Assembly (NCBI GenBank): GCA_033964015.1 | Contig: CM066920.1 | Span: forward strand, 14,847,912 to 14,911,911 | Direction of reading: 5' to 3' | DNA length: 64,000 bases | Origin: Scolanthus callimorphus | Lineage: Eukaryota > Cnidaria > Anthozoa > Actiniaria > Edwardsiidae | Shown here: positions 1 to 11,319 of the stretch, piece after piece | How positions within the stretch are numbered: position 1 is the first letter of the stretch | How the letters are laid out: every line of letters begins with the position of its first letter | Made by a program: the position numbers and the translations under genes | The notes under the pieces: generated by a model | Told to the model about the DNA's origin: nothing | The model's database searches: none | The model's input: the letters and a program-made list of their open reading frames with translations, nothing else

Positions 1-396
1 TGCTTTTGACATTCTACCTCTCGCATTGTTATGTGTCACGCTTGATGGTTTGAGCCTTTGCAGCTTGACTTGGTGTGATACGCAGTGCGATGTTCACGGT
101 CATGCAATGCAACATTCGAGTTTGTAACATGCGGTTCGACACATCGCGGGCTCAGCTTTAAGCAAACAATGACTTAGGAGGGGTAGGTAGCTGAGCACCA
201 AGGGCGGGGGGGTGGAGCATGGAACCAAACCGATCACCCATCGGGGATAGAGAAATCAGCTAATCCAAAATGGCGGCTCTCTATGGATGATCGATATCGG
301 GAAAACGACGAGGAAGTCACAGATCTGATTGGAACTGCGCGAAGTAAATAAGACCAGCCGGAGAATCGAATGAGGCCAGGCACGTGTGGAAAACCT

Positions 397-1008
397 TTAA
401 TGGCCTTTAAGCATACTAAATACTAGACTTAATAAACTTAAGCTTACTGTAACTAATCTTAAACTTAGTTCTTCACCTGATACACTCAACCCGAAGCCAG
501 CCATTCGCCGTTCTACAGTCCTTTTGCCAACTCCTAGTATCTGACTGATTTCAACGACTGTAAAATTATTCTCGAGAAGAAATGTCAGCTGATCTTCGGA
601 GATATCGAATGCCGGCCTTCCCCTTCGTCCATCTTTCTCAGCGGCGTAGCCAGGAATTTCTGAAGGGGGGGCCGGATAGTGAAAACATGGGACGAAAATG
701 CGCAAATTTTCTCCAGCAAATACAGTAAATGTATGGGAAAATTTCCGAGAAACGGGGGGGGGGGGGGGGGGGGGGCTGGACCCCCCCTGGCTACGCCCCT
801 GTTTCTTCAAAGGAACTCTGAATCCACACGTGCCTGGCCTCATTCCATTCTCCTCGTCGACATTGAGGTTGACCACTACACGCTGCAGGTAGTCAAGTTT
901 TGTCAGCACTGGATGGAAATCAGTGGAGTGATCGTTCGAAGTAGTTAGTCGATCGACTGATTGTATAAGCTCCAGGACAGCACGAAGAGCATAGCTGATG
1001 TCACCCAT
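397..1008 (-). pseudogene. HTH-domain gene fragment, transposon-associated (integrase-core family type)
   Basis: This open frame starts at an ATG (MGDISYALRAVLEL) and ends at a stop at 397. Its C-terminal part has a helix-turn-helix pattern: GRRGRPAFDI, then EISQILGVGKRTVERRM, then GLSV. I recall this pattern at the start of uncharacterised animal proteins that continue into an integrase-like core (rve type); that core is absent. The middle of the frame (about residues 70-123, including GRSQGGSSPPPPPPP) is not gene-derived. It is the translation of a small palindromic element inserted in the frame (639-801). The whole lies in an ~811-bp insertion within the left arm of the larger inverted repeat. 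I read it as a gene remnant rather than a functional gene. Confidence 0.5.
639..801. mobile_element. hAT-like MITE with ends CAGGGGCGTAGCCAGG, copy 1
   Basis: Terminal inverted repeats of about 16 bp begin CAGCGGCGTAGCCAGG on the left and CAGGGGCGTAGCCAGG on the right (reverse complement). They enclose a poly-G run of more than 20. TTTCT occurs directly on both sides (634-638 and 802-806). Ends beginning CAGGG are typical of hAT elements, but the duplication here looks like 5 bp rather than 8. Shortened relatives are at 21307 and 22163. Confidence 0.65.
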
Positions 1009-1431
1009 ATATTTTTTTTTTCAGCAATCAGATAGTATTTAGCTTACTCCCCCTCCCAAAAGGTTGGAAATCTACAAAACTGGTCCCTATGTTTTCCTCC
1101 TCCCGCATCGATACTTGCCATTAGAAACAGCGCGTCTCCGAAACAAAATGGTCGACAAAATGACCGAAAAGGACTGGAAACCATCGACAACACTATCATA
1201 GGGATTCCTGTGTGTTTTATACTGATCACTTAAAGGAACGCCTGCTGATATTTGCAGACTACGGAAGAATGACAACAACGGATTAGTTTATTTATACCAT
1301 TTGCATTTATCTACTTAACGTCCATACCATTAAGCACAGAAAAACTTGGGACTACATGAAGTATAAAATTCGTCAACATAGCATTCAATATAGCAAACAT
1401 TAGGGACGCGATCGTAGGAACCTCTAGGACA

Positions 1432-1620
1432 GAATAGAGGAAAAACTTGTCTAAGTCATCGTCTGGAGCACTCCAGGAGGAAATACGAAAAGGAATACGC
1501 TCTCGTGCAAAGTGGTTAAAAGACGGTGAAAAAAATTCGAGTTATTTCCTCAATCTTGAAAAGTCAAAAAAAAACAAATCAATATGTGTTAGAAAATGTT
1601 CTGAAATGTGGAAAGGAAGG
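1432..1620 (+). pseudogene. LINE fragment (region between endonuclease and reverse transcriptase)
   Basis: The translation RSRAKWLKDGEKNSSYFLNL, followed by EKSKKNKS, matches the conserved linker just upstream of the reverse transcriptase domain in L1/RTE-like LINEs (pattern R-x-W-x-x-x-G-E-K-x-x-x-Y-F-x-x-L-E). Only this short stretch survives, with no RT core and no start or end. It lies inside the larger inverted-repeat element. Confidence 0.55.
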
Positions 1621-1993
1621 TGTGTGTCCCAAAGTTATGGTTACAAATCGTACAAAATGGATTAATTTCGAAGGTATACTACAAGGGCACATTGATATTG
1701 CTCCACTTAATTCATAGTCATTTTTTGGCCCTATATCTTGTAATGCAATTTTCGCTCGTACAATTCTCCAAACTTGAATGACGAAAAAAAAAAACGAAGG
1801 TCGAATGACCCCAAATCAGAAGTTTCTGAAAAAACGCGCGAAGATTTTTAGATATCGGCTTGCATAAGCAAATTCGAACGAATATTTAAAAGAATATCCG
1901 ACCATTTTTGACGCGGCGCGAGAGTTAAAAAAATTCTGAAAAACGCGTTTCGTTTTGTTGGAGTCACCTCTGCAGCAGTGTTGTTGCTATTAA

Positions 1994-2630
1994 AGGGGCA
2001 CTCACACTTAATTTTTGTACAACCTGTCAAAAAATAAGTGTAATTCTAATCACCAAAACTACATTTAGGACCGGGAATAACCGAAATAAGAGTGCAGGTT
2101 TGTTAAATGACCTTTTTTTTAAACTGTTAAATCAATACAAGTCTATTTAACAATGAAAAAAAATGGGAAAAAAAGTGTAAAAACAAAAAAAATGTATATG
2201 TACATGTTGAAAATATAATAAAATATTCATTTAAAAAAAAAGTGTATTTAACAATTAGACCTCAAGGCCGAATGTGATATGATGAATACACCGAGGATGA
2301 GGCCGAAGGCCGAATGGTCTATTGATATCATAGCACATGAGGACGAGAGGTCTAATTGTTTTAGTATAAACCAACTAGTGGGTCAGTTTTGGCAATGAAT
2401 GCCATTATTTTATGTTTGAAAAAATCAAGTTTTCTTGCAAAGAAAGGTGGTGGTTTTTGCCAGGCACGGTCTATCACTAATAGACCATTAGTAGCTCAGC
2501 CAATCAGAATGCAGGATTGTAATAGACCATTAGTTGGTTTATACTAAAGTGTTTTTATCTATTATCAAGAGGATGGAATTGGATTGCGATTTGAATTATT
2601 TGCTTGTCAGGCAACCGTGCGAGTGCCCCT
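1994..2630. mobile_element. TTAA-flanked MITE (piggyBac/Kolobok-like target), copy 1
   Basis: The ends are AGGGGCACTCACAC and, in reverse complement, AGGGGCACTCGCAC. TTAA lies at both borders (1990-1993 and 2631-2634). TTAA duplication is typical of piggyBac and Kolobok transposons; no transposase is present. A double-hairpin element (2248-2548) is nested inside. Three more diverged copies lie within the CACTA element at 44375, 44775 and 45880. Confidence 0.6.
2248..2548. repeat. Double-hairpin repeat family, copy 1 (diverged subfamily)
   Basis: There are two adjacent inverted repeats. The first pairs ACAATTAGACCTC with GAGAGGTCTAATTGT. The second starts TTTTAGTATAAACCAACTAG and closes with its near-complement GTTGGTTTATACTAAA. 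The layout matches the copies at 19345, 38258 and 62244, but the arm sequences differ in a paired way. Confidence 0.65.
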
Positions 2631-3215
2631 TTAAAGGCGTGTTTTAAAAGTATAAAAACTTGTACTCTCCTTTTTACACTGTATTTATATTCCACATTCG
2701 CAAATCCATGGCGAAAAGCTAGAAAAATTCAACTGTGCAAATGGTCCGTTGTTGTCTCTTTCGAAGTCTGCAAATATCTAAACAGTATAAAGTGATCAGT
2801 ATAAAACACACAGGAATCCCTATGATAGAGTTGTCGATGGTTTCCAGTCCTTTCCGTCATTTTGTCGGCCATTTTGTTTGGGAGACGCGCTGTTTCTAAT
2901 GGCAAGTGAATCGATCATCCATAGAGAGCCGCCATCTTGGATTTCGGCTGATTTCCCTATCCCCCGATCGGTGATCGGTTTGGTTCCATGCTCCACCCCC
3001 CCCCCCCACCCCCCTTGGTGCTCACCTACCTACCCTCCTAAGTCATTGTTTGCTTAAAGCTGAGCCCGCGATGTGTCGAACCGCATGTTACAAACTCGAA
3101 TGCATTGCATGACCGTGAACATCGTACTGCGTATCACACCAAGTCAAGCTGCAAAGGCTCAAACCATCGAGCGTGACACATAACAATGCGAGAGGTAGAA
3201 TGTCGAAAGCAAATA

Positions 3216-3570
3216 TTAGATTATCCCAATGCAAAGTTGAATGTCGCACTTCGAAACAAGGCAAAAATATAGAAAGTTGAACATAACACTTCGCAAGGAC
3301 GAATGTCAAATTACGTAACATTGGATAACATACGCGAGGTCCCATAAACAATGCAGACATCGAATTTTGGCGGAAATGGAACGCCGTATTTTAAAGCGTC
3401 CCTAAAATCTAAGTACTAGAAAAAGCATGTAAAGTTAATTAAATACAGTAATGAGTGGCGGGCAATACAAAGGGATGGGCAATTGAAAGAAAGAAGTTGA
3501 CGCGTCATTTGAGGTGCTAGAAATATACTTTAGGACTGTATCAAATGTCTTTCAGGAGAAAAGTCATTTT
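3216..3570. other. No gene seen
   Basis: AT-rich sequence beyond the inverted-repeat arm. It contains degenerate short repeats of the type GAATGTCGCACTTCG and AAAGTTGAACATAACACTTCG, but no coding signal. Confidence 0.5.
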
Positions 3571-4371
3571 CGTCCGGCGGATTAGAGCGAATTTTCAAGG
3601 AAATTGCGCATTTTAGGCTAAAGCAGCAATTTTTTGCCAGGTGATAGTTTTCAACGTATTTTATATCGTAAATATGGAGGCACTCTGGAATTCATTCTTA
3701 GCGAAAGCTAGAGAAGTTTTACAGTGAACTATTGTTTAGCTCAATAGCAGCCATTTTGAATGCTTTGTTATTAATGAGGTTTAGAGCTCTTAGCTTTGTG
3801 AACATTCAAGTTGTTCTCTAGACTACACAGCCATAGCAGCTCAACATTTGGCTAATTTTGAACTATGGATGAATGACTGACTTCGGTTGAACGTCTCCTT
3901 GGAGTTTTGGTAATCTATTAAATGTCACAACCAGTTTATTGGGAATGTTTATAATTTACATTTTAAAACAATAGCCTGACTGAGATTTGATGAAACGTTC
4001 AATGTTTCACCAACAAATTCTAAAAAAGATCGAGATAATTGGTTGGTAACTCATGTGTCGAATGTGTAAAAGAAGTTTGTCTCTACTGAAACTTGCATGA
4101 AATTTTCTTCCTAGTACGGTGTTATACTCTATAAACACGGACATGGAAGATTTCACTAAGTGCCGCAGTGCTCATGAATAACAAAGGATTCAAAGATGGC
4201 TGCCAGTAGCAAAACAATGGTTCACATTATAAAAACTGTTCTAGCTTTCGCTACGGATAAAATTTAGCATGCCACCATATCTTCTTCAATGAAACACTGA
4301 AAACTATTGACATGCAAAGTTTGGTGTCTTTAGACATAAGTGCGCAATTTTTACGCTAATCCGCCGGACTA
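3571..4371. mobile_element. Palindromic DNA element, ends TAGTCCGGCGGATTAG, copy 1
   Basis: The left end is GTCCGGCGGATTAGAGCGA and the right end, in reverse complement, is AGTCCGGCGGATTAGCGTAA. The inverted similarity continues imperfectly for several hundred bases inward, as in the matching GCGAAAGCTAGA stretches, so the element is largely a fold-back. It has no coding capacity. A second copy in the same orientation is at 7625-8397. The target duplication is unclear for this copy. Confidence 0.75.
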
Positions 4372-4859
4372 TATTATGGATTAAGTTAAATTTTTGTACC
4401 ATTCCCGAGACCTTAAGGTTTGCACAGTATATTTGACGAAGAAATTAAGAAGTATAATTAACCAAAGGCACTCGTAATTTACCTTGAAACAATAGCTGCT
4501 AGCAGGCGGTACTGGGTGTTTTTATCGCGGAAAACCCGGTCCGTTCGATGATCGGGCGCCATCTTGGAATTTTGAGGCGCGCGGTCCCGGGGCGAGCGCA
4601 AAAATCGGGCGAAGGGGAGGGGGAGGAGGAAAGGAGAGAATTTCCCCGTATTGCCAACGGTTTGTCAACGGACAAGAAATTTCAGCCCTCAGTCTGAATT
4701 TTTTTCCGTACTGCCCTCGCGATTGGTTGGTAAGTAGTTACAACAGGCGTATTAAGACAAATGTGTTAATATGTTTCCCAGCCTAAACGGGATAGAAAAT
4801 TGTATTCCTGTTACTTTACATATTCTTATTAATATATATTTTTTTCAATATAGTAAATA
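4372..4859. other. No gene seen; GC-rich tract
   Basis: Contains a GC-rich stretch around 4540-4640 (GGCGCCATCTTGG, GGCGCGCGGTCCCGGGG) followed by an AT-rich tail. It could be an old promoter-like or repeat sequence, but nothing coding is visible. Confidence 0.35.
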
Positions 4860-5596
4860 TAGTCAGGTACACAGAAGCCCAAAACGTGACACCCGCGGGC
4901 ATCTTTTTCTGATTTTGGCAACATATCTACTTTTACTAATTCGAGTACGCTGATTTCGAAAATCGTTGTTGCCAAAGCTCATTCTTGTTTTAACATGGTG
5001 TTTTCGGTCATCAAAAATGACGTCATTGTCCATATATGGCAAACAATATATTTAACGCTTTTAGACTAAAACAGGTTTTTTTACTAAATGAAACACGCTA
5101 ATTTTTAAAGCAATCGTAAAATTATTAAATTTCAATGGTGTCATGCTGTTTATGGCAATAAAAGATTACGTCATCCTCCATATATGGTAAACAAATTCTT
5201 TTTTCGGATTAAAACCAAAAACATGCTCTATTCATCAAATGAAGCACATTTTGAAATTTTCACATTTCAAAAATTATAGCTAGAAATGACCATTTCGATG
5301 TAGACGTGCTTTTAAGGTCATCATTATGAGATGACGTCATCTTCCTTATATGGTAAAAAACTATTTTTGCGGATTGAAACTAAAAACACACTCTATTCAC
5401 CAAGTGAAGCACACTGATTTCGAAAAGTATCACTAGAAATTACCATTTCATTGTTGACGTCTTTTTAAAGTCTTCCTATACGGGGAAGGGGAGGATTCGA
5501 TGTTAATTCTTTTTAATTGCATCGTTTTAAATCTGTAAATCAAAAAAATTACGTTTTTTTTCAGAAGTGCATAACCAGAAGTGTCCATCTGTTGGT

Positions 5597-5765
5597 TCAA
5601 TTCAATTCAATTTTATTGCCATAAAGTAAGAAATACAAAAAGCAGTACACAAAAAATAGAGGCGAGAGGGCCTCAAAAAACCACCACGCTTGTGCGAGGA
5701 GGACCCCTCTTTACAGTTACATAATTATACTAACACTCAAGCACGAAGCAGACAAATAAAGATTA
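5597..5765 (-). mobile_element. LINE 3' end fragment (CR1/L2-like)
   Basis: Read on the minus strand, the sequence ends in GGCAATAAAATTGAATTGAA, a short repeated tail typical of CR1/L2-type LINE 3' ends. The preceding ~140 bp are non-coding. This is a 5'-truncated copy without ORF. Confidence 0.5.
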
Positions 5766-6146
5766 CAAGAAAATTTAACGGGAAAGCGAAAAATCAGTGA
5801 GTTTCTTTTAAATGATGGTGGTATTACGCGCGCGCCGATATCTTAGGTGGAAAATTCTGTTTGGAAACACCACACAGGAAACCCACGCACAATTCGGCGC
5901 GAAATGTGAATGAAAAAGCGGACAGGAAAGATGGACGTGGAAAACTTCTCAGTTCTTGCCGTTAGACGCGCGTAATACCAAGATGAACACTTCTGGCAGA
6001 ACATGCACTAACCGATGAATGGTTAAGGGTGGTGCGTTTTACACTCCAAGGAAATGCAGCTTTAATTATTGATCGGTTTGCCCTGGTAGCAGCAATCGGG
6101 TAACCAGAAGAAGCAAAGACGTTGGTAAGGATACTGGAGAATAGAT

Positions 6147-6434
6147 GTGCTATTTGATCGCCACCGAAAGCAATCAATCATATCAGTAACACGGGCCCGT
6201 GGCTCTGTGAACCCTAACCCTGTAAGAAGAGTCATCGGAGGAAGGGCGTTATCGTTGCCTGTGAAATGGCAATCATTTCTTTCCCTAGGAGACAAAAAGG
6301 CGGACGTGGCGCGGTTTTTGTCAGAGGAGCTCATTGCGCACGCACCTGCTGACACTACGATCGTCATCGCTGGCGGGTGTTTAGATAAAGATGATGGAAG
6401 AGCGATGTTGTTGCGCTTAAAACTAGTTATTTAG
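6147..6434 (+). pseudogene. Fragment of an uncharacterised repeat-borne cnidarian protein family
   Basis: The frame reads VIGGRALSLPVKWQSFLSLG, then DKKADVARFLSEELIAHAP, then TTIVIAGGCLD. I recall this pattern (W-x-x-F-L-x-L-x-x-x-K-A-D-L-A-R-F-L-S-E-E-L, then a short hydrophobic strand and A-G-G) from large uncharacterised proteins with a PIN/FEN-like core that are repeated in cnidarian genomes. Only about 90 residues survive and the frame stops at 6432-6434. It sits inside the 4.2-kb fold-back element. Function is not assignable. Confidence 0.4.
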
Positions 6435-6439
6435 AAATT

Positions 6440-7245
6440 CGTGTAAAAAGTGCTGCCTTGATGCAACCTTACAGCTTTCTAAGCTACAATAGATTTAATT
6501 TCATCTGAGAGGCTTGTCCACAGCCTCTGGCCTCAAAAAGTAAAAGTGCACTGACCTGTAGCCGTCCTACAGAGCGGTATATGTAAGCGGTCCCTGTACC
6601 ACAAAATGTTTAATATCTCTGAGTGGGTATCACGTTAATTCATTGACTTATAGTGGGAGGATCACTGCATTTTTGCCTGTATTACCCAAAATCCTCTGAC
6701 GATAAACAATCGAGGCGATTAATAATGACCTGTTCCTTAGCTTTTACAGAAGTAAGAAAAAGCATTTCTAAGCACTATTAAAAAGGATGAAAGAGACTAT
6801 AGATCACTGGGACAAGAGACTATCTGACAGTTTATTTGAGAAATAAGTAGGGTACCAAGGGTCCCATTTTTTACCTACGACTAGGGGAGGGTTACAATTT
6901 TTTGTTATGTTCAAGGGAGAGTCCTAATTTATTTTAGCCTCTTAAACAAATGGGAACCCCCCCCCCCCCCCCCGCTAAATAATGACACGTCCATATGACA
7001 CCGTTTGGAGGGTGGTATCGTGCAGATGTACATCAGGCTGTGCACTTTTACGCTGTAAATGCAGGAAATCCACTGTGGTGTGGGTAAGCTTGTGTCGATG
7101 TATCAAAGCCGGCGATAACTATTGTATTGAAATGAACTGCTTTCATACATGTGATAGCACGTGAATTGATTTATAGAAGAGTTACGCCACCCTGAACTCA
7201 TGAAACATCTGGTTTTCACTGGAACGAAAGCGCAGACTCAAGAAA
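6440..7245. other. No gene seen; poly-C tract
   Basis: Central part of the fold-back element. It has a C run of about 17 at 6957-6973 but no coding region or RNA gene. Confidence 0.4.
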
Positions 7246-7249
7246 CTCG

Positions 7250-7440
7250 AGACGTTGCGTTACCTTGCACTTGTGCTTGCGTCTAGCGTGAATCAAGTGA
7301 ACACAAGCGCAATCAATTAATCAATGTTGCTATTAGGCTTGCAATTGTGCTTGCGTCTAGTGTGAATCAAGTGAACACAAGCGCAATCAATTAATCTATG
7401 TTGATATTAGGCTTGCACTTGTGCTTGGGGCGCTATGATT
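7250..7440. repeat. ~75-bp tandem repeat with internal inverted motifs
   Basis: About 2.3 units of GCTTGCACTTGTGCTTGCGT followed by CTAGTGTGAATCAAGTGAAC. Each unit contains the self-complementary pair TTGTGCTTGCG / ACACAAGCGC. A related copy lies at 30565-30690. Confidence 0.6.
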
Positions 7441-7624
7441 TACACTTGCGTGCTTGCGTCTGCACTCGTTGTAGCTCTTAAAATATGAAAGAATATAGTG
7501 AGAACATGAAAGCACACTTGTTTCATTTTGACAGTCCAAACTTTTACTTTACCGAATACGAAAGTTGACTTCATGTCATGATGGAATGATGACCTTAAAA
7601 GCACGTCGACATCGAAATGGTCAT

Positions 7625-8397
7625 TAGTCCGGCGGATTAGAGCAAATTTTCGAGGAAAGTGCGCATTTTAGGCTAAAGCTCCAATTTTTTGCCAGGTAAT
7701 AGTTTTCAATGTATTTTTAAATCGTAGATATGGAGGCACGCTAGAATTCTTTCGTAGCGAAAGCTAGGGAGGTTTTAGAGTGAACAATTGTTTAGCTCAA
7801 TAGCAGCCATTTTGAATGCTTTGTTATTCAAATGAGGTTTAGAACTTAGCTTTGCGAAGTTGTCATAGCAGCTCAACATTTGCTAATTCTGAACTATGGA
7901 TTGGTTTGACTGACTTCGGTTGAACGTCTCCTTAGAGTTTTTGGTGATTATTAAATGTCACGACCAGTTTATTGGGAATGTTTATAATTTATATTGTAAA
8001 ACAATAGCCTGACTGAGATTTGATAAATGTTTCAAGAATGACCAACAAATTCTAAAAAATATCAAGATAATTGGTACCATGTGTCGAATATGTAAAAAGG
8101 AGCTTGTCTCTTAAACTTTCACATGATATTTTCTACCTAGTACTGTGCTATACTCTATAAACACGGACGATAGAAGATTTCACCAAGTGCCGCAGAGCTC
8201 ATGAATAACAAAGGATTCAAAGATGGCTGCCAATGGCAAAACAATGATTCACATTAAAACTGTTCTAGCTTTCGCTACGAATAAAATTTAGCGTGCCTCC
8301 ATATCTTATCTTCAATAAACTACTGAAAACTATTGACATGCAAAGTTTGGTGTCTTAAGCCAAAAGTGCGCAATTTTTACGCTAATCCGCCGGACTA
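7625..8397. mobile_element. Palindromic DNA element, ends TAGTCCGGCGGATTAG, copy 2
   Basis: Same family and orientation as 3571-4371. Inserted in the right arm of the fold-back element with a 3-bp duplication CAT (7622-7624 and 8398-8400). The parallel unit of the same arm near 8680 reads GGTCATTTCTAG without interruption and confirms the empty site. It is non-coding and presumably mobilised in trans. Confidence 0.75.
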
Positions 8398-9107
8398 CAT
8401 TTCTAGCGAAAATTTTCGAATTCAGCGTGCTTCATTTGATGAATAGAGCATGTTTTTAGTTTCAATCCGCAAAAACAGACTTTTACCATATAAGGAAAAT
8501 TATATCATCTAATAATGAACATCGAAATGGTCATTTTTAGTGATATTTTCGAATACTGTGAGCTTCATTTGCTGAATAGTGCGTGTTTTTAGTTTCAATC
8601 CGCAAAAATAGATTTTTTACCATATAAGGTAGATGACGTCATCTCATAATGATGACCTTGAAAGCACGTTGACGTCGAAATGGTCATTTCTAGAGATAAT
8701 TTTCGAAATCAGCATGCTTCATTTGATGAATAGAGCGAGTTTCTAGTTTCAATCCGCAAAAACAGTTTTTTTACCATATATGGAGGGATGACGTCATCTT
8801 CTAACGCCTTAAATGGCAGATAATGTTGAAATTTATTGATTTTTTCAATTATTTTCAAAATTAGCGCGTTTGATTTGCTATTAAATATTTGTTTTTGTCT
8901 TATAGAGTCAAATATAGTGTTTTGCCATATATGGACCATGACGTCATTTATTATGATCGAAAACACCATGTTAAAACAAAAATGAGCTTTGGCAACAACG
9001 ATTTTCAAAATCAGCGTACTCGAATTAGTAAAAGTAGCTATGTTGCCAAAAATCAGAAAAAGATGCCCGCGGGTGTCACGTTTGGGCTTCTGTGTACCTG
9101 ACTAATA

Positions 9108-10407
9108 CACATGATGAAGAAGTCGACCCCTTGTACTGAATCTTTTGGAAAATGGCAATGGACACGGACACTACATATTCTAATGACCTTGGATACTACA
9201 ACACGGCACTTTTCATATTTACTCTTCATATAGGGCCTACTCACACTACCCATGATGCATTGCATTATTTTCGATTAAAATTGATTCATTGAAACCGAAC
9301 CTTGTCTTAACGCAAAGGAGTATACTAACTACAAGTTATTCTTGTGTTTGTCTGGTAACAAGTACTCAAGCACATTAAGGACTGGGATTTTAATTGGGCT
9401 TACGGCTAGTTCCCCAAAACGCAAAATGTGCCTTTATAGTTGATTTAAGGAGGCTGCCTACAATTTTTCTCGTTCTTGACTACTTGACTTTATGCGATTG
9501 TAGCTCCGAAATGCAAAAAGCTATTAAAACCAAACTTCGACCACTTACTGGAGAAAGATTGAAATTAGTAGTGATGTATTTTTTATTGTTATAGGAGTTA
9601 CCATAGCAACGTTACAGGGGGAGCACACTTTTGATTGACAGGCATCTTAAGTGCTATTCGATCTAAACTTTTGAAATGACACACTGAGCCTTACTCCTTA
9701 CACATTTGTCTAGCCCTGCACGAAGTTTAGACGGCATTCACCAAGCCGATTTCAAATAATACAAAGCAACTTTTGACTGTAAAATTCTACTTTTTTTGTG
9801 CGTCGTCCAGTATTCATGGAATATACTTGCTTTTTTCTGCCAAATTAATAAGTTTCTGACTGCCAACGTATTACCAAGATATTCAACTACAACTCTACCA
9901 ATCTTGACGTCTAAAAGTGGTTTTGATTTTCCCTGACAAACATAAACGCAAACTTCACGTTTTAGGGCGATTTCACAAACCACACTTTGAACACGAGAAA
10001 GGCTTCACAATGCGATTCTGGTGGCGAATTTTCTTCCTACTCACAGAACTTAAACTTAAGCATATTAGGAGGGCCATGTTCGCGCGAGAAAAAAAACCTC
10101 TTGCTTATCGTTCCGCTCAAGTCTCTACAACTAGTTCAGTTTTAAAAAGTTGTAATTTTCATTCAAATTTGAGTCAGTTTCTCACATTCCAGCAAGACAA
10201 ATTTGCCTCCTGCTACGGCTCAATGAGAAAAACTTGCATAGTGTTCCCTTTTGTTTGTTTGTTTTTATGCAGCCCAGATTATTGAACTTCGCTGGCAGAA
10301 ACTGTCTTATGACAGTATATATAATTAGTCGCGGAAAGTCAGAACTCATTTCAGTATTATTATTGTACATTTTTACAAATTCATCAGTAATATCATTGTG
10401 ATAATCA
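9108..10407. other. No gene seen
   Basis: Unique-looking, moderately AT-rich sequence with short open frames lacking recognisable motifs. The longest is 122 codons at 9917-10285; its composition is not protein-like. Confidence 0.4.
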
Positions 10408-10472
10408 GAATCCGCCAGAATCCGGATTGGTCGATGTGTATCGCTCGTTAATCCGCTCTACGCTAGAATATG
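10408..10472 (+). pseudogene. Older LINE, upstream piece of split RT C-terminal region
   Basis: Reads GLVDVYRSLIRSTLEYASAA and continues in the same frame after the inserted LINE at 14637 (FANLPSYLSSRMESVQKRAL). This matches the thumb/C-terminal region of CR1/Jockey-type reverse transcriptases. The younger LINE at 10485-14624 split it. Confidence 0.6.
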
Positions 10473-10605
10473 CCTCGGCCGCATAGGTAGGGTCAGCGGT
10501 TGTCGAGCTAGACGGCCACGTTTTTTTACTCTCTCTCTTCGGAGAGAAATTAACTTGAAATATAACTAAATTCGTAGTGAGTTGAAAGAGGAAAAAGAAG
10601 GTACA

Positions 10606-11319
10606 ATGGCTACTGGAACTAGAAAAGGAAAGAAGGCAGAAGAAAAGAAAGACGAGCAAGATTTTGAGGATTTCGTAAGGGAGAGCCTTCGTTCTCTCTG
10701 TGAGGACATGGCGACAGTGAAAACGGGACAAGAGTTAATCAACAAGGAGCTTTCGACTCTGAAAACTAACGTTGAGGAAAACGCAAAGGACATAGAGAAA
10801 CAGAGCCATAGGCTGGAAATTGTTGAAGGGGACGTTCACGTTGCCTGTACCAAAGTAGGCAAGTTGGAAACTACAGTGAATGAAGACCACGATACAAAGA
10901 TTTCTCAAATGTACGAGCGACTTCTCAGTCAGGAACGATACTCGCGAGAGTACAACCTACGTTTCTACAACATCCCTGAGACCGTCGGAGAAGATTGTAT
11001 AGATAAGCTGCTGGATATATTCCAGTCTGATATGGGATACCGACCAGAGTTAGAGAACGCGCACAGAGTTGGAGGTCATCGTGAGGATGGTAAATCCAGA
11101 CCAATAATCGTAAAGTTCCTCTACAGGCCGGAGCGCCACCGCATTCTCCTGAAGCGCGGGAATTTAAAGAACGGGGTCTGGCTTTCCGAGGATCTTATCT
11201 GGGAGGATAGACAAAAAAAGAAGCAGTATAAAGATGCCATGAAGGAAGCATATGAAAGGGGTCAAAAACCAAGATTTTACAGAGGTAGTTTATATATAGA
11301 CGGTGTGAAACAAACATGA
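10606..11319 (+). CDS. LINE ORF1 protein (coiled coil plus RRM-like nucleic-acid-binding domain)
   Basis: 237 residues from ATG at 10606; the frame is open a little upstream but without ATG. The N-terminus is lysine/glutamate-rich (ATGTRKGKKAEEKKDEQDF). Residues about 30-110 have the heptad pattern of a coiled coil. From about residue 115 the segment YNLRFYNIPE ... ENAHRVGG ... RPIIVKFLYR ... GVWLSEDL matches the RRM and C-terminal domain of LINE ORF1 proteins (Transposase_22-like). Such proteins form trimeric RNA chaperones that package the LINE RNA. A basic C-terminal tail follows (RGQKPRFYRG). The frame is intact. Confidence 0.85.
   Translation: MATGTRKGKKAEEKKDEQDFEDFVRESLRSLCEDMATVKTGQELINKELSTLKTNVEENAKDIEKQSHRLEIVEGDVHVACTKVGKLETTVNEDHDTKISQMYERLLSQERYSREYNLRFYNIPETVGEDCIDKLLDIFQSDMGYRPELENAHRVGGHREDGKSRPIIVKFLYRPERHRILLKRGNLKNGVWLSEDLIWEDRQKKKQYKDAMKEAYERGQKPRFYRGSLYIDGVKQT

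Larger units (their letters stand above)
1..3215. repeat. Large inverted-repeat element, cut by the left window edge
   Basis: Bases 1-295 match, in reverse complement, bases about 2910-3215. Bases about 1113-1250 likewise match about 2795-2905. The left arm is split by an ~811-bp insertion (296-1106) flanked by the hexamer ATCGAT (290-295 and 1107-1112). Between the arms lie a LINE fragment and two nested short elements. The left terminus lies outside the window, so ends and target duplication cannot be read. The arms are clearly diverged, for example in the length of the poly-G/poly-C tract, so the element is not recent. Family unknown; it resembles a fold-back or MITE-type DNA element. Confidence 0.75.
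4860..9104. mobile_element. 4.2-kb fold-back DNA element with long CRE-containing arms
   Basis: The ends are TAGTCAGGTACACAGAAGCC and its reverse complement, with a 3-bp duplication ATA (4857-4859 and 9105-9107). The arms (about 4860-5480 and 7570-9104, excluding the nested element) are long imperfect inverted repeats. They are built from diverged tandem units of roughly 150-180 bp carrying CATATATGG or CATATAAGG and TGACGTCAT. The centre holds a LINE 3' end, a gene fragment and a tandem repeat, but no transposase. It shares the terminal TAGTC and 3-bp duplication with the element nested inside it. Confidence 0.7.

Noticed and set aside
5962..6367. Minus-strand frames opposite the 6147-6434 fragment
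   Set aside because: They are antisense shadows. Only the plus frame shows a family pattern.
9917..10285. 122-codon plus-strand open frame
   Set aside because: Composition is not protein-like, there are no motifs or splice context, and it overlaps an antisense frame of similar quality.
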